A DNA stretch of 64,000 nt from Candidatus Gastranaerophilales bacterium. GTDB taxonomy: Bacteria > Cyanobacteriota > Vampirovibrionia > Gastranaerophilales > Gastranaerophilaceae. Positions within the stretch are counted from its first letter, which is position 1, and each line of letters starts with the position of its first letter. The notes below the pieces were generated by a model. The model had not been told where the DNA came from. It saw only the letters and a list, made by a program, of their open reading frames with translations, and searched no databases. Of this stretch, positions 44,597-54,900 are shown in pieces. A program made the position numbers and the translations under genes. The stretch spans positions 1-64,000 of the forward strand of contig CALUVO010000031.1 in NCBI GenBank assembly GCA_944324245.1, given 5' to 3'.

Positions 44597-45475
44597 TTAA
44601 TTATTATAATAGTTTTTGGGAACAATAACCAGTCCTTTTATATTAATTTTATTATTCTCAATTTTAACGTCTTTTATTTCAATAATGCTGTCCGGATTGT
44701 TGAGTATTCCAGCATGGATTACAAACGGGTTGAGTTTATTTATTACTGGCAGTATAGAATTTAAATTTACGGATGATAGACTCGGTGTTATTTTTATATC
44801 AGTAAAAACAAATTTTCCGTCCTGTACATCCAGACCCATTTCTGTAGAAATCAATTTGGGTTCGTTAAACGTCAATGGCGAAGACACCCGAAGTGAAAAT
44901 ATAAGTTTGTCGTTTTTTATTTCTGCTTTTGGGGAAAATATTTTAAATAATGATATATTTCCAAAGCTTACATTCATAGAGTTTATGAGCTTTGTGTATT
45001 CAGGTGTTGAAATGGATTTTTGTAAATCTTCTGATGTTATATTTGCGCTGAAGCCAAGCAGAAAATTTTCATTTGTATAAACCTGACCGTTTTTGTAGAT
45101 AAAATGATTATAACCGCAAAGAGATTCTGCGGTTATATTTGATAAATATATGCCTTCTGTGTATGCGGAATCAGCCTGAAAACTGATTTTTTTGAATTTA
45201 CCTTCAAGCATACTCTTGGCGCCAAAAGGTGTAATTTCAACTTTAAAATCAGCATTCAATGCTTTATTTATCTGTTTTCTTACCTGCGACTCCAGTGTTG
45301 CGGAAATTATTGCATTCATACCGGTAACTTTACTCAATACTGCGGAAACAAGGCCGTTTACCTGTGGTACGGCTGGGCACATTGATTTATTTTCATCCAT
45401 ACAATTTTGTGCAGATACGGATGATATGTTAAACAGAATAATAATACATGTTATTAATGTTTTTAAGCTTTTCAT
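44597..45475 (-). CDS. Exported DUF2993/LmeA-like lipid-binding protein
   Basis: A 292-residue exported protein with a signal peptide (1-22, ends SVSA). The body has repeated amphipathic strands (FKKISFQADSAYTEGIYLSNITAES, quoted in parts: FKKISFQAD, GIYLSNITAES; GLDVQDGKFVFTDIKI; KIENNKINIKGLVIVP) typical of DUF2993/LmeA proteins that bind phospholipid in the periplasm. An N-terminal CMDENKSMC pair could form a disulfide. Its ATG overlaps the truB stop (ATGA). The family call is moderate. Confidence 0.72.
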   Translation of the reverse strand: MKSLKTLITCIIILFNISSVSAQNCMDENKSMCPAVPQVNGLVSAVLSKVTGMNAIISATLESQVRKQINKALNADFKVEITPFGAKSMLEGKFKKISFQADSAYTEGIYLSNITAESLCGYNHFIYKNGQVYTNENFLLGFSANITSEDLQKSISTPEYTKLINSMNVSFGNISLFKIFSPKAEIKNDKLIFSLRVSSPLTFNEPKLISTEMGLDVQDGKFVFTDIKITPSLSSVNLNSILPVINKLNPFVIHAGILNNPDSIIEIKDVKIENNKINIKGLVIVPKNYYNN

Positions 45476-46350
45476 GATACAAATACCTTTTGAATTTTAA
45501 GTTTGTTTGATTCCGGCATTTTTTGAGCAACCGCACACAGATTACTGTTAAAAATAAGACAGATATATTGGGATTCATTAAATTCTTCATCATTTTTAAT
45601 TTCTATGCCCTGTCCATGCCTTATCTTTTGATACTCAAATTCTGATAATGAATAACATTTATATGATAGAACATCAAGAGGATTAATCAAATGTTTTTCA
45701 ACCTCTTCAATATCTGTTAGAGCATCTAATTTTACGGAATTTTCGATTGTAAACAAGCCCGATTGTGTTCTTGTCAGTGCTGTCATTATTGCGCCCGTTT
45801 TCAATTTTTGCCCGATGTCATTTATTAAAGAGCGTATGTATGTTCCTTTAGAGCATTTGACATCAATTTTTGCTGTTTGTTGTTCATAATCAAATTGAAT
45901 CAAATTAAGTTTTGTTATTTGTACTGTTCTTTTGGGAATATCGTCGGGTATAATACCTTTTCTTGCCAGTTCATACAGTCTTTTGCCATTATAGTGCAGA
46001 GCAGAAAATGCAGGCGGGGTCTGTGTTATTTCTCCTTTAAAATTGTTTATGGCTTCTAAAAATTCTTTTTCTTGTATTTTTTTATTGCTTACAACTTCTA
46101 CAATTCCTTCTGAGTCGTATGTATCTGAAATTTTGCCAAGTTCCAGCTCCGCAATATATCCCTTATTCTCTTCCAAATATTCAATGAGTCTTGACGCTTT
46201 TCCGATTGCTACAGGCAAAACACCTTGTGCCATCGGGTCAAGAGTCCCAGTGTGGCCTATTTGCTTGATTTTTGTAACACGGCGTAAAACTGAAACAACA
46301 TCATGCGATGTTATTCCGACAGGTTTATTTATATTTAAGAAGCCAAACAT
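45472..46350 (-). CDS. truB: tRNA pseudouridine-55 synthase
   Basis: A 292-residue TruB, which isomerises U55 of tRNA. The catalytic Asp38 lies in GHTGTLDPMAQGVL. GFLNINKPVGITSHDVV at the N-terminus, PAFSALHYNGKRLYELAR and KGTYIRSLINDIG are the other family motifs. A C-terminal PUA-like part follows. Five bases separate it from rbfA, and an ATGA overlap joins it to the DUF2993-like gene. Confidence 0.96.
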   Translation of the reverse strand: MFGFLNINKPVGITSHDVVSVLRRVTKIKQIGHTGTLDPMAQGVLPVAIGKASRLIEYLEENKGYIAELELGKISDTYDSEGIVEVVSNKKIQEKEFLEAINNFKGEITQTPPAFSALHYNGKRLYELARKGIIPDDIPKRTVQITKLNLIQFDYEQQTAKIDVKCSKGTYIRSLINDIGQKLKTGAIMTALTRTQSGLFTIENSVKLDALTDIEEVEKHLINPLDVLSYKCYSLSEFEYQKIRHGQGIEIKNDEEFNESQYICLIFNSNLCAVAQKMPESNKLKIQKVFVS

Positions 46351-46355
46351 GGTGA

Positions 46356-46709
46356 CTATATTTCCCCTTTGGAAATTTTGTCAATCAAATCCATGACCTT
46401 TGTGCCTCTTTCTAAAGAGTCATCCGGTATGAACCTTAATTCCGGAGTAAGGCGCAGACGGATTCTTTTACCTACCTCGTAACGTATTTTTGATACATTT
46501 TCTTCTAATGCGTCAATTGTTTTTTGTTTTGTTTCGTCATTAGTTGTAAAAACAGAAAAATAAACTTTTGCAAAGGAATTATCATGAGCAAGCTCTATAT
46601 CAGTAATTGAAATAATACCGGAAATACGCGGATCTTTGATATCCTTTTGTATAATATCGGCTATTTCTTTCATCAATGTTTTTCTGACACGTTCATTCCT
46701 TAAAGACAT
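46356..46709 (-). CDS. rbfA: Ribosome-binding factor A
   Basis: A 117-residue KH-fold protein that assists 30S maturation and 16S 5' end processing. RNERVRKTLMKEIADIIQ, KDPRISGIISITDIELAHD, AKVYFSVF and the AxG-like kink before RLRLTPELRFIPDDSLERG match the family. Length is typical. It lies between infB (48 bases) and truB (5 bases). Confidence 0.95.
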   Translation of the reverse strand: MSLRNERVRKTLMKEIADIIQKDIKDPRISGIISITDIELAHDNSFAKVYFSVFTTNDETKQKTIDALEENVSKIRYEVGKRIRLRLTPELRFIPDDSLERGTKVMDLIDKISKGEI

Positions 46710-46757
46710 AAATCTCTCCTTGTTGTATAACTTAAATTTATATCATTTACTTTTATG

Positions 46758-49217
46758 TTATACCAGTGCCTGTCTTTCTATTTCTTCGGTTGTTGATACT
46801 TCTATGATATCGCCTTCTTGAATATCATTGAATTTTGCAAAAGATACACCGCATTCAAACCCTGTTGCCACTTCTTTAACATCATCTTTGAAACGTTTGA
46901 GCTGGTCAATTGTTCCTGTAAAGATAGTTTCTCCGTTACGTATAAGTTTGGCTGTTTTACCTCTGATAATCTTACCTTCCGTAACATAGCAGCCGGCAAT
47001 TCTTCCTGTTTTGCCAACGGTAAATACTTGTCTGACTTCTGCTTTACCGAGTTCGACTTCTTTGATTTCCGGTTGAAGAAGTTGCAGCATAGTTTTTTCT
47101 AAATCTTCAAGTATTTGATAAATAATATCAAATTTTTTGATAATAACGCCTTCTCTTTGGGCTGCAATTTCCGCATTGTGGTCTTCTTTTACTGTGAATC
47201 CCAATATTATTGCTTTGCTTGCTGCCGCCAGCATAACATCGGCTTCAGAAATATCTCCTACACCTACGTGTATTAATTTTATGATTATTTCATTTGACTT
47301 AAATTGTCCTATTGCCTGAGACAGAGCTTCTGCAGAACCGTTTGTATTTGCCTTAATAATCAAATTTAAATGCTGGAAGCCGTCTTCGTTTTCTCCGACT
47401 ACTTCGTTTCTTATATGAGCCGGAAGCATTGCTTCAAGCCTGTTTGTTCGTTCTTTTTCTTTTCTTTCGGCAACAATGGCTCTCATTGTCTTTTCGTTTT
47501 CAACAACTTCAAACTTGTCGCCGGCTTGAGGCACTTCTGTTAAGCCTAAAATCTCTACCGGTGTAGATGGTGTGGCTTTTTTTACCCTTTCACCCGAATC
47601 GGAAAGAAGAGCTCTTACTTTTCCGCAAACATTACCTACAACAACACAATTTCCTGTTTTTAGTGTTCCGTTTTGTACAAGAAGCGTTGCGACAGGTCCT
47701 TTACCTTTATCGAGATTTGCCTCAATTACAACGCCTGAAGCCGGTGCATCTGGATTGGCTTTTAAATCCTGCATTTCTGCAAGAAGCAGAATGTATTCCA
47801 ATAATTCATCAATACCTGTGCCTTGCAGCGCACTGACTTTTACACAAACAGTATCTCCGCCCCATTCTTCCGGTACAAGCCCGTGTTCTGTTAACTGTTG
47901 GAGTATTTTATCAGGATTTGCATCAGGTTTATCGCATTTATTTACAGCTACTATAATTGGTACATTTGCTGCTTTAGCGTGGTTTATTGCTTCAATTGTC
48001 TGTGGCATTATGCCGTCATCCGCAGCTACAACAAGGATTGCAATATCAGTAGCCTGTGCACCTCTTGCTCTCATTTCCGTGAAAGCTTCGTGACCGGGAG
48101 TGTCAATAAATACAATCTTTTTGCTGTTAAGATAAACTGTATATGCACCTATAGACTGGGTAATACCGCCTACCTCAGTTGAAACTATTTTATGTTTGGA
48201 AGCACGAATTGAATCAAGAAGAGTTGTTTTCCCATGGTCAACGTGTCCCATAATACTTATAACAGGCGCTCTTCTTTTTAGAAGTTTTGGATCAATTGCA
48301 GCAAGTTCTTTTGCTTCTTCTTCTTTTTGCAGTTCTTCTTCTATATAAGCATCAAGGTCTTCTTCCTGAACTTCTATTGAAAAATTTTCACAGACTTTTT
48401 TTGCTGTGGTAACATCTATAACCTGATTAACGGTGGCAAGTATACCTTCCATCATTAGAAATTTAACAATTTCTGCCGAGGCTTTATTGATTTTTTCTGA
48501 TAATTCACCTACGGTAAGCGGCTGATTAATTACTACGCTTTTTACTTCTTCAACAGCTTCTTCTACATGTGTTCTTTTTTTGTGCTTTTGAGCATTTGCC
48601 TTTTCAAGGCTTATTCTTTCCTGCTCTTCTTCTTTTGATTTATATAATTTTTCCTTTTTCTTAGAACCTTTTTTCTTGGATGCACCTTTTGTCTCATATA
48701 TTTCCTGAGGAATAATATGACGCTGTATGGGCTTTTTCTCCGGTTTTACTGCTGTTGGTGCTGATGATTGCTGTTTTTTATCATCCTGTGTTTCTTTTTC
48801 CTCTGCTTTTTTGTCAGCCTCTTTATTTGTAGGTTTAGCAGGTTTCAAAGTTTTTTTAGGAACAACGGGTTCTACCTTTCCTAATTTTACCCGGGGAACA
48901 GGTACAATTGCCGGTTGTTCTACTTTACCGAGTTTAACTTTTTCTGTGGTTTTAGGTTCTGCAGGTCGTTCTTCTTTTTTTTGTTCGGGCTCATCTTTGG
49001 GTTTTGCTTTTTTTACTATAAAAGCCTTAGGCTTTTTTACCTGATCAGCCTTAGGCTCTTTTAAAACTTCTTTAAATTTTTTTGCCTGTAATTCGGAGAT
49101 AACACTTGAATGTGACTTAACTTTTATGCCAAGTTTTTTGTCCAGCAATTCGATTACTTCTTTGTTGGGCAGGTTAAGTTCTTTTGCTAAGTCATAAACT
49201 CTTATGGTATCTGTCAT
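46758..49217 (-). CDS. infB: Translation initiation factor IF-2
   Basis: An 819-residue IF-2 that brings fMet-tRNA to the 30S subunit. An IF2_N module (1-50), a long Lys/Glu/Pro-rich linker (about 50-230), a second IF2_N module (about 235-285), then the GTPase domain: GHVDHGKTTLL (about 325), switch/G2 VGGITQSIGAY, DTPGHEAF, NKCD and SAL. Domains II-IV follow to the C-terminus. The gene sits in the usual ylxR-infB-rbfA-truB order. Confidence 0.97.
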   Translation of the reverse strand: MTDTIRVYDLAKELNLPNKEVIELLDKKLGIKVKSHSSVISELQAKKFKEVLKEPKADQVKKPKAFIVKKAKPKDEPEQKKEERPAEPKTTEKVKLGKVEQPAIVPVPRVKLGKVEPVVPKKTLKPAKPTNKEADKKAEEKETQDDKKQQSSAPTAVKPEKKPIQRHIIPQEIYETKGASKKKGSKKKEKLYKSKEEEQERISLEKANAQKHKKRTHVEEAVEEVKSVVINQPLTVGELSEKINKASAEIVKFLMMEGILATVNQVIDVTTAKKVCENFSIEVQEEDLDAYIEEELQKEEEAKELAAIDPKLLKRRAPVISIMGHVDHGKTTLLDSIRASKHKIVSTEVGGITQSIGAYTVYLNSKKIVFIDTPGHEAFTEMRARGAQATDIAILVVAADDGIMPQTIEAINHAKAANVPIIVAVNKCDKPDANPDKILQQLTEHGLVPEEWGGDTVCVKVSALQGTGIDELLEYILLLAEMQDLKANPDAPASGVVIEANLDKGKGPVATLLVQNGTLKTGNCVVVGNVCGKVRALLSDSGERVKKATPSTPVEILGLTEVPQAGDKFEVVENEKTMRAIVAERKEKERTNRLEAMLPAHIRNEVVGENEDGFQHLNLIIKANTNGSAEALSQAIGQFKSNEIIIKLIHVGVGDISEADVMLAAASKAIILGFTVKEDHNAEIAAQREGVIIKKFDIIYQILEDLEKTMLQLLQPEIKEVELGKAEVRQVFTVGKTGRIAGCYVTEGKIIRGKTAKLIRNGETIFTGTIDQLKRFKDDVKEVATGFECGVSFAKFNDIQEGDIIEVSTTEEIERQALV

Positions 49218-49270
49218 TATATGTAATTTTCTCCAAATTTATTCTGTCGCTACTATATTTTTAACACAAT

Positions 49271-49531
49271 CTATTTCTCAAGTACAGCCCTGATTTTTTC
49301 TTCCAGTTTTTTATCGGGTTTTATCTTTAGTATTTTGTATATTTTTCCTTTTTTGAAAGCATTTTGCATGCAATCATTGTTTTTGCAAATATATATAGAA
49401 TGCCCGAAAAATTTTGAATCAGGCATAACCGCTATTTCTTTGTTTTTGTTAATTGTTATCTTTATAAGATTGTTTCTGTTTTTTAAGCTGTTGCAGGCTA
49501 TACATTTTCTTATTATCTTTTTTTCTTCCAT
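49271..49531 (-). CDS. ylxR: YlxR/RnpM family RNA-binding protein
   Basis: An 86-residue DUF448 protein. RKCIACNSLKNRNNLIKI and GHSIYICKNNDCMQNAFKKGK match YlxR, described in Bacillus as RnpM, a modulator of RNase P. Placement directly before infB is conserved across bacteria. Its ATG follows the purD stop after one base. nusA, the usual upstream neighbour, is missing. Confidence 0.92.
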   Translation of the reverse strand: MEEKKIIRKCIACNSLKNRNNLIKITINKNKEIAVMPDSKFFGHSIYICKNNDCMQNAFKKGKIYKILKIKPDKKLEEKIRAVLEK

Positions 49532-49532
49532 T

Positions 49533-50798
49533 TCAGCATCCTATAAAGATGGTTTTTCCTATATCTTTGCGGTATTTCATTGTGTCAAAGTTAATTAAAG
49601 CAACGGCCTCATACAGTTTGTTTGATGCCCTTTCCAGAGTTGATGCATTTGATGTTAGCACTATTGTTCTGCCTCCGGCCGTGACAAAGCTGCCCGTGTT
49701 GTCCTTTATTGTGTTAAAATGTGCAATTTCACATGATTCTGAAGTTTCTTCAAGACCATGAATAGGACATCCATATTTACCTTCAGACGGGTAATTTCCT
49801 GCGCTTAGTACAACTGATGCACTGTATAACGGCTTTGTGTTAATTTCTGTATATTCATCAACAAGAGAACCTGTAATTGCTGATTTCATTATATTTGTTA
49901 CGTTTTCTTCAAGCAAATTTAGAATACACTGAGCATCCGGTTCTTTGAAAAAAGGATTGAATTCTATCACATTTAAATTACCTGTTCTGTCCAGAATTAT
50001 ATCAATTCCTAGTATACCTATATACTGATTGCCATTTTTCGATAATTCATCCAGTGCGGGATATACAATTTGTTTAAAAATTTTGCTTTCAAGATTCCTG
50101 TCTATCATATAGAAAGGGGAATAAGCTCCTAAACCAGAGGTTATTACTCCGCCGTTACCTTCTAATGTGCCTTTGTATGTAACAGCAGACCCCAGCGGCA
50201 TTGCGTTATAACCGTCTGTAATAACATAGTAAGAAAATTCCTGACCTGCGATAAAATCTTCAATCACGACTTTTTTCTGTTTACTAGAAAACAAATCTTC
50301 AATTATTCTTTTAGCAATTTTAAAATTATCACAGATGTATACATTTTCTCCGTGAGCATGTTCATCAGTCTTTACAACCAGCGGATACTTGGATTTTCTG
50401 GCATAGTCTACTGCCATATTTTCTCTGTCAAAAATTCCGAATTTTGGTGTCGGAATTTTTGTTTTGTACATAAATTTTTTGCTTACGGACTTATTTGTGG
50501 TTATTCTTGCCGCATCAGAAGAAGGTGCAAATATCATAAGCCCGTCTTCGTTAAATCGTTCTGCAATACCTGCAGCAATAGCTTTTTCCGAGCAAGCTAT
50601 CGTCAAATCTATTTCATTGATTTTTGCAAACTCAGCAAGGTTTTCCGTATCATCGGCATTTATATCTATACAGTTTGCAAATTCATCTATGGCTGCATTT
50701 CCGGGGGCAACAAACACTAATGATGTGTTTTCGTATTGTGAAATTAATTTTGCAATAGTGTGCTCTTTTGCCCCCGAACCTACTATTAAAATTTTCAT
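49533..50798 (-). CDS. purD: Divergent PurD-like ATP-grasp protein (GAR synthetase family)
   Basis: A 421-residue protein with the whole PurD outline, which makes glycinamide ribonucleotide in purine synthesis. Key motifs are altered, though: GAKEHTIAKL for GGREHALAW; KTDEHAHGENVYI for KADGLAAGKGV; SAVTYKGTLEGNGGVITSGLGAYSP for DHKR..GDxGPNTGGMGAYSP; and FNPFFKEPDAQ for NxRFGDPExQ. The ATP-grasp core and ligand residues may still work, or the protein may have another ligase role. It heads the ylxR-infB-rbfA-truB cluster where nusA normally sits, and no other pur gene is near. Confidence 0.82.
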   Translation of the reverse strand: MKILIVGSGAKEHTIAKLISQYENTSLVFVAPGNAAIDEFANCIDINADDTENLAEFAKINEIDLTIACSEKAIAAGIAERFNEDGLMIFAPSSDAARITTNKSVSKKFMYKTKIPTPKFGIFDRENMAVDYARKSKYPLVVKTDEHAHGENVYICDNFKIAKRIIEDLFSSKQKKVVIEDFIAGQEFSYYVITDGYNAMPLGSAVTYKGTLEGNGGVITSGLGAYSPFYMIDRNLESKIFKQIVYPALDELSKNGNQYIGILGIDIILDRTGNLNVIEFNPFFKEPDAQCILNLLEENVTNIMKSAITGSLVDEYTEINTKPLYSASVVLSAGNYPSEGKYGCPIHGLEETSESCEIAHFNTIKDNTGSFVTAGGRTIVLTSNASTLERASNKLYEAVALINFDTMKYRKDIGKTIFIGC

Positions 50799-50848
50799 AA
50801 ATATTACCTTTTTAACTGATAATTTATTATACTATACTAAAGAGAACT

Positions 50849-50881
50849 AAAAAAGCTCTTACAATCAGTAAGAGCTTTTTT
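50849..50881. terminator. Terminator after the Met/Gly-rich protein gene
   Basis: A perfect 14-pair stem (50849-50862 with 50868-50881, core AGCTCTTAC) and five-base loop, ending minus-strand transcription from the gene at 50916 before purD. Confidence 0.92.
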
Positions 50882-50915
50882 GTGGTTAGTTTGTTATGAA
50901 TTTGAGAAATTATTT

Positions 50916-51803
50916 TTATGACATAAACGCACCTATAATACCTGCTACAGCACCGACTCCGGCACCTATTACGGTTCCCACTACCGGACAGATAAGTGTA
51001 CCTACACCTGCACCGGCAAGAGTTGTTGCTGTTACGCCGCCGACTTTGCCAATTATCTTTTTGGAGGCTTCTGACTTCGGTGGTTCCGAACCTTCTATAT
51101 GAGCAATAACTTCTTCGGCTGAGTATGTTTGTGCATTGCCGAAAGAAATTGTATTCCAGAATGCATTTACAAGTGAACTATCGCAGTTTTGCTGAATCAT
51201 TGCTTTGAGATCCTGACCCGTTACTGCCTGGAATTGTTCTTTTGCACAATTTCTCAATGTCATTTCCAGTCTTGTCGGATCATCTTTGAATTCTGACTGT
51301 AATCTGGTATATAAAGGAGAATGTCTCAATGTATCTACAATTCTTTCAAACTGAGTAACTATTTGATCGGACTGACCTTCTATAATAACTGTCTGTAATG
51401 AATTGCAGGCTTCTCTTATTGAACCCGTCAAACCATCTGTTGCTGATGCATAATTTTTAGATGCTTTGCCTTCATTATATTGAGTTTCTCTTGCTACATT
51501 TCTAAGTTCAGCATCATATGCAAGACGTTCTTTAAAATCCATGTTAAGGTATTCTAAATATCTTGGAGACATCATCTTATATGGATTGTACATACCCATA
51601 CCGTACATACCCATGCCCATGCCGCCATACATACCGCCAAAGCCCATACTTACATCTATAGGCAAGTTATAAATCGGTGCTGTTCCTAATCCGAAATCAC
51701 GGGCATAATCAGCATTTAGCTGAGCTAAACCGGCTCCTGTCGGACTTGCAGTCACCTGGAATTGGCTTGGATAATATCCGTAAAATCCTGAAATTCCGTT
51801 CAT
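50916..51803 (-). CDS. Uncharacterised protein with Met/Gly/Tyr tract and C-terminal glycine zipper
   Basis: A 295-residue protein from the ATG at 51803, which has GGAGG seven bases upstream; an in-frame ATG 11 codons before has none. Residues about 50-75 form a striking tract of Met, Gly and Tyr (GGMYGGMGMGMYGMGMYNPY). The middle is helical with four or so cysteines. The C-terminal 40 residues (VGGVTATTLAGAGVG, then VVGTVIGAGVGAVAG) are a glycine-zipper membrane segment of the type found in pore-forming and membrane-inserting proteins. No signal peptide is seen. Family not recognised. Confidence 0.7.
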   Translation of the reverse strand: MNGISGFYGYYPSQFQVTASPTGAGLAQLNADYARDFGLGTAPIYNLPIDVSMGFGGMYGGMGMGMYGMGMYNPYKMMSPRYLEYLNMDFKERLAYDAELRNVARETQYNEGKASKNYASATDGLTGSIREACNSLQTVIIEGQSDQIVTQFERIVDTLRHSPLYTRLQSEFKDDPTRLEMTLRNCAKEQFQAVTGQDLKAMIQQNCDSSLVNAFWNTISFGNAQTYSAEEVIAHIEGSEPPKSEASKKIIGKVGGVTATTLAGAGVGTLICPVVGTVIGAGVGAVAGIIGAFMS

Positions 51804-51966
51804 AACTAACCTCCAAATTTGCCCTTGCGGGTACATAACCTTTTTATCTAACCTTACTTATATAAAAACAATCTATGAAGCAAAATTGCTTTTTGAAAAA
51901 TATTTTCTTAACATTTGTTAATATTTTCTACTTTTTTAAATGTTAAAATTGTTATGGGAGTATGGC

Positions 51967-54900
51967 ATGTTAATACAGGGTAGCACTGTTTCTGACAGAA
52001 CGGATTATTTAGTAAATGCATATATCAACCTTTTAAATAAAGGAGTTGATGCTTCAGAAATTCTTGTTCTCTGCTTGAATTCTTATAAAAAAAACTTGTT
52101 TTTAGACGAATTACATAAAAAGCTGCGGATACTTCACTATGAAAATCCTAAAATTTATACATTTTATGGTCTTGTGTATAACACAATAATGAATTACTGG
52201 CCGTTAATTGAAAATACAATAAATAACGGAAATCCTGCTATAATTCCTAATCTTTCTGGTCTTGAGATATCTCAGATATTTTTCAAAAGTGCAATTAAAG
52301 AGGTTGGTTTTAAAGACTACAACTCAAAGCTTAATCTTATACATCAGCTGTTTAGAAGATATTCTCTGATAATGAATAATAATCTTACCGATAACGATGT
52401 AGAAATCCGTTCCAGAATATTGGGGGAACAATTTGCTTTAGATGCTAAAAAATCTATAGATATTTATAAGAAAAAAACTCTTGAATTTAGAGCTTTTGAT
52501 TATATAAGACAGCTTGGACTTTTCCAGTATTTATATCAAAACAGCAGTGTCTTTAAAAATATAAAATATCTGATTCTTGATGATGCAGATGAGATTACTC
52601 CTTTTGAGTTTGATTTTATAAAATACATAAAACCGCTGTTGAAAGATGTTTATATCGCCTATGACTTTAGGGGCGGCAGTCGTCTCGGATTTTTAAATGC
52701 AGATATTGATGTTGTAGAAAAGATAGAAAAGCTTTTTAATACAGAGAAAATAACAGTACTTGATAATATAGAAACAGCACAGGCTGATATGGTGCTGCTG
52801 TCTTTTTCAAGACGTCTCGAAATGATAAATGAAGTGTTAAAAAATATAAATTCATTGATATCATCAGGTGTATCAGCCCGTGATATATCTATAATTACAC
52901 CTGTTATTGACAAATCTTTAAAATTTGCAATATCAGAAGCTTTTGATTCAAAAGATATCAGTTATCAGTATTTTTCAGGCAGTGAAAAATTGGTTTCAGT
53001 TCCGATTGTAAAAAATATTTTATTTTTATTAGACATTGCAGCAGGTTTAACATTGGATGTCTATAAAATTCGCTCGATTGTTATTGAAATATTAAAGATT
53101 CCTCTAAAATATTGTATGAAGCTAGTTACTTCTTTAAAATCAGGAATATCTATAGAAAGCATTGATTTGGGAGTTAAAGAGTACAATGAGCGTTTAAATA
53201 AGCTATTAAATGTCATTAACAAAATAAAATCCGCAGATATGCTTTTATCGGAAAAAATCTTTTATATTTACAACAATCTTGTACATCTTGAACCATCCGA
53301 TATACCACAGCTTCAGTTGCTAAATTTCTTTGTTAAACAGATAGAAGATTTTGAGTCAGTATTTACGGAATATAATCTTAATCCGGCATTTCAAAAAACT
53401 TTTTTAACGCAGCTGGAAAATTCTATTGTTTCCGAGAATCCATCTTCTGCACCGGAAATAAAGGAAAATGCTATACGAATAGGTACTGCTCAAAAAATCA
53501 TAGATTATTCTCTAAAAACAAAATATCAGTTCTGGCTGGATGTTTCTTCAAACGAGTGGATTAAAGATGATTTTGGCATGCTTTATAATGCCTGGGTCTT
53601 TCAAAAATCATGGAACAAAAATGAATTTACTTATGAAGACAATATTGCATTGACTGATTTAAAGATAAAAAAACAGTTGAGAAAACTGTCTCTTTTGTGT
53701 TCAAAAAAGATTTATGCTTATTCGAGCCTTTTTGATATGGAGGGAAATGAAAACTTTCAAGGTATAGAAGATTATCTGGCACAAAAAAATGAGAATAAAA
53801 ATACTGAAATTGATTTTAAATTTGTGCCCAGAGAAGACCAGAAGGAGGTGCTTGAATATAAAGATGGAAAACTTTCGGTATCGGCTGTCCCTGGAGCCGG
53901 AAAAACTACAATTCTGCTTGCTTTGATTATAAAGCTTATTCAATCTGGTGTAAAAAGTGAAAACATATTTGTGCTGACTTTTATGGATTCTGCTGCAAGA
54001 AATTTCAAAGAGCGAATCAAATCAGCCTGTCCTTCTCTTGAAAAAATGCCGAATATTTCGACAATTCACGGTCTTGCTTTACGAATCCTGAAAGAAAACT
54101 CAAATTTTGTTAAGGCAGGTTTAAATGAGGATTTTGAGGTTTGTGACGATAATCTCAGACAAAAGATAATCAGAGAAATTATGTATAAAATGCAGCTTGA
54201 TTCTGATGATTATGACAAATATGAACGCGCTGTATCAATGTTAAAACTTTCTGAAATCAAAAAAGTTCCTTTTGTAAAAGATAATGAGGTTGGCCAGTTT
54301 TTAAAATTTTACACAGCATACAATCAGTATCTCAAGAATATGAATATAATTGATTATGATGATATGCTATGCTATTGCGTAAAAATACTTGAGGAAAATA
54401 AAGATATAGCTTTTTATTATCAATCTTTGTGCAGCTATTTGATTGAAGATGAAGCTCAGGATTCATCTTCAATACAACAGAAATTGCTGGCTATATTGAG
54501 TGCACGCAGCAAAAATCTTATCCGTTGCGGGGATATAAATCAGGCAATTACAACAACTTTTACAAATGCTGATTTAGAAGGTTTCAAAAAATTTATAAAA
54601 ACATCACACAACGTGACAATGAATCATTCACAAAGATGCGCCAAAGAAATATATTCTTTGGCAAATGATTTGATTGATTATTCTTTAACTGACAAGAATT
54701 TAAACAACTCATTTTTCAATATAAAAATACAAGGTATTGAAGACAAAAATCCTCAAAATCATGATTCTGTAGAAGCTTGTATTTTCGAAGATTATAAAGA
54801 AGAAAGAGCTTTTATCCTAGAAAAAATAAGAAAAATATTTTCTATAAATCCAGATGCTTCAGCGGCTATACTTGTTCGTAATAACTATAACATTGAAGAT

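Noticed and set aside
47572-48093. Plus-strand 173-residue frame opposite infB
   Set aside because: Mirror of the IF-2 GTPase region; its length follows from codon bias of the true gene.
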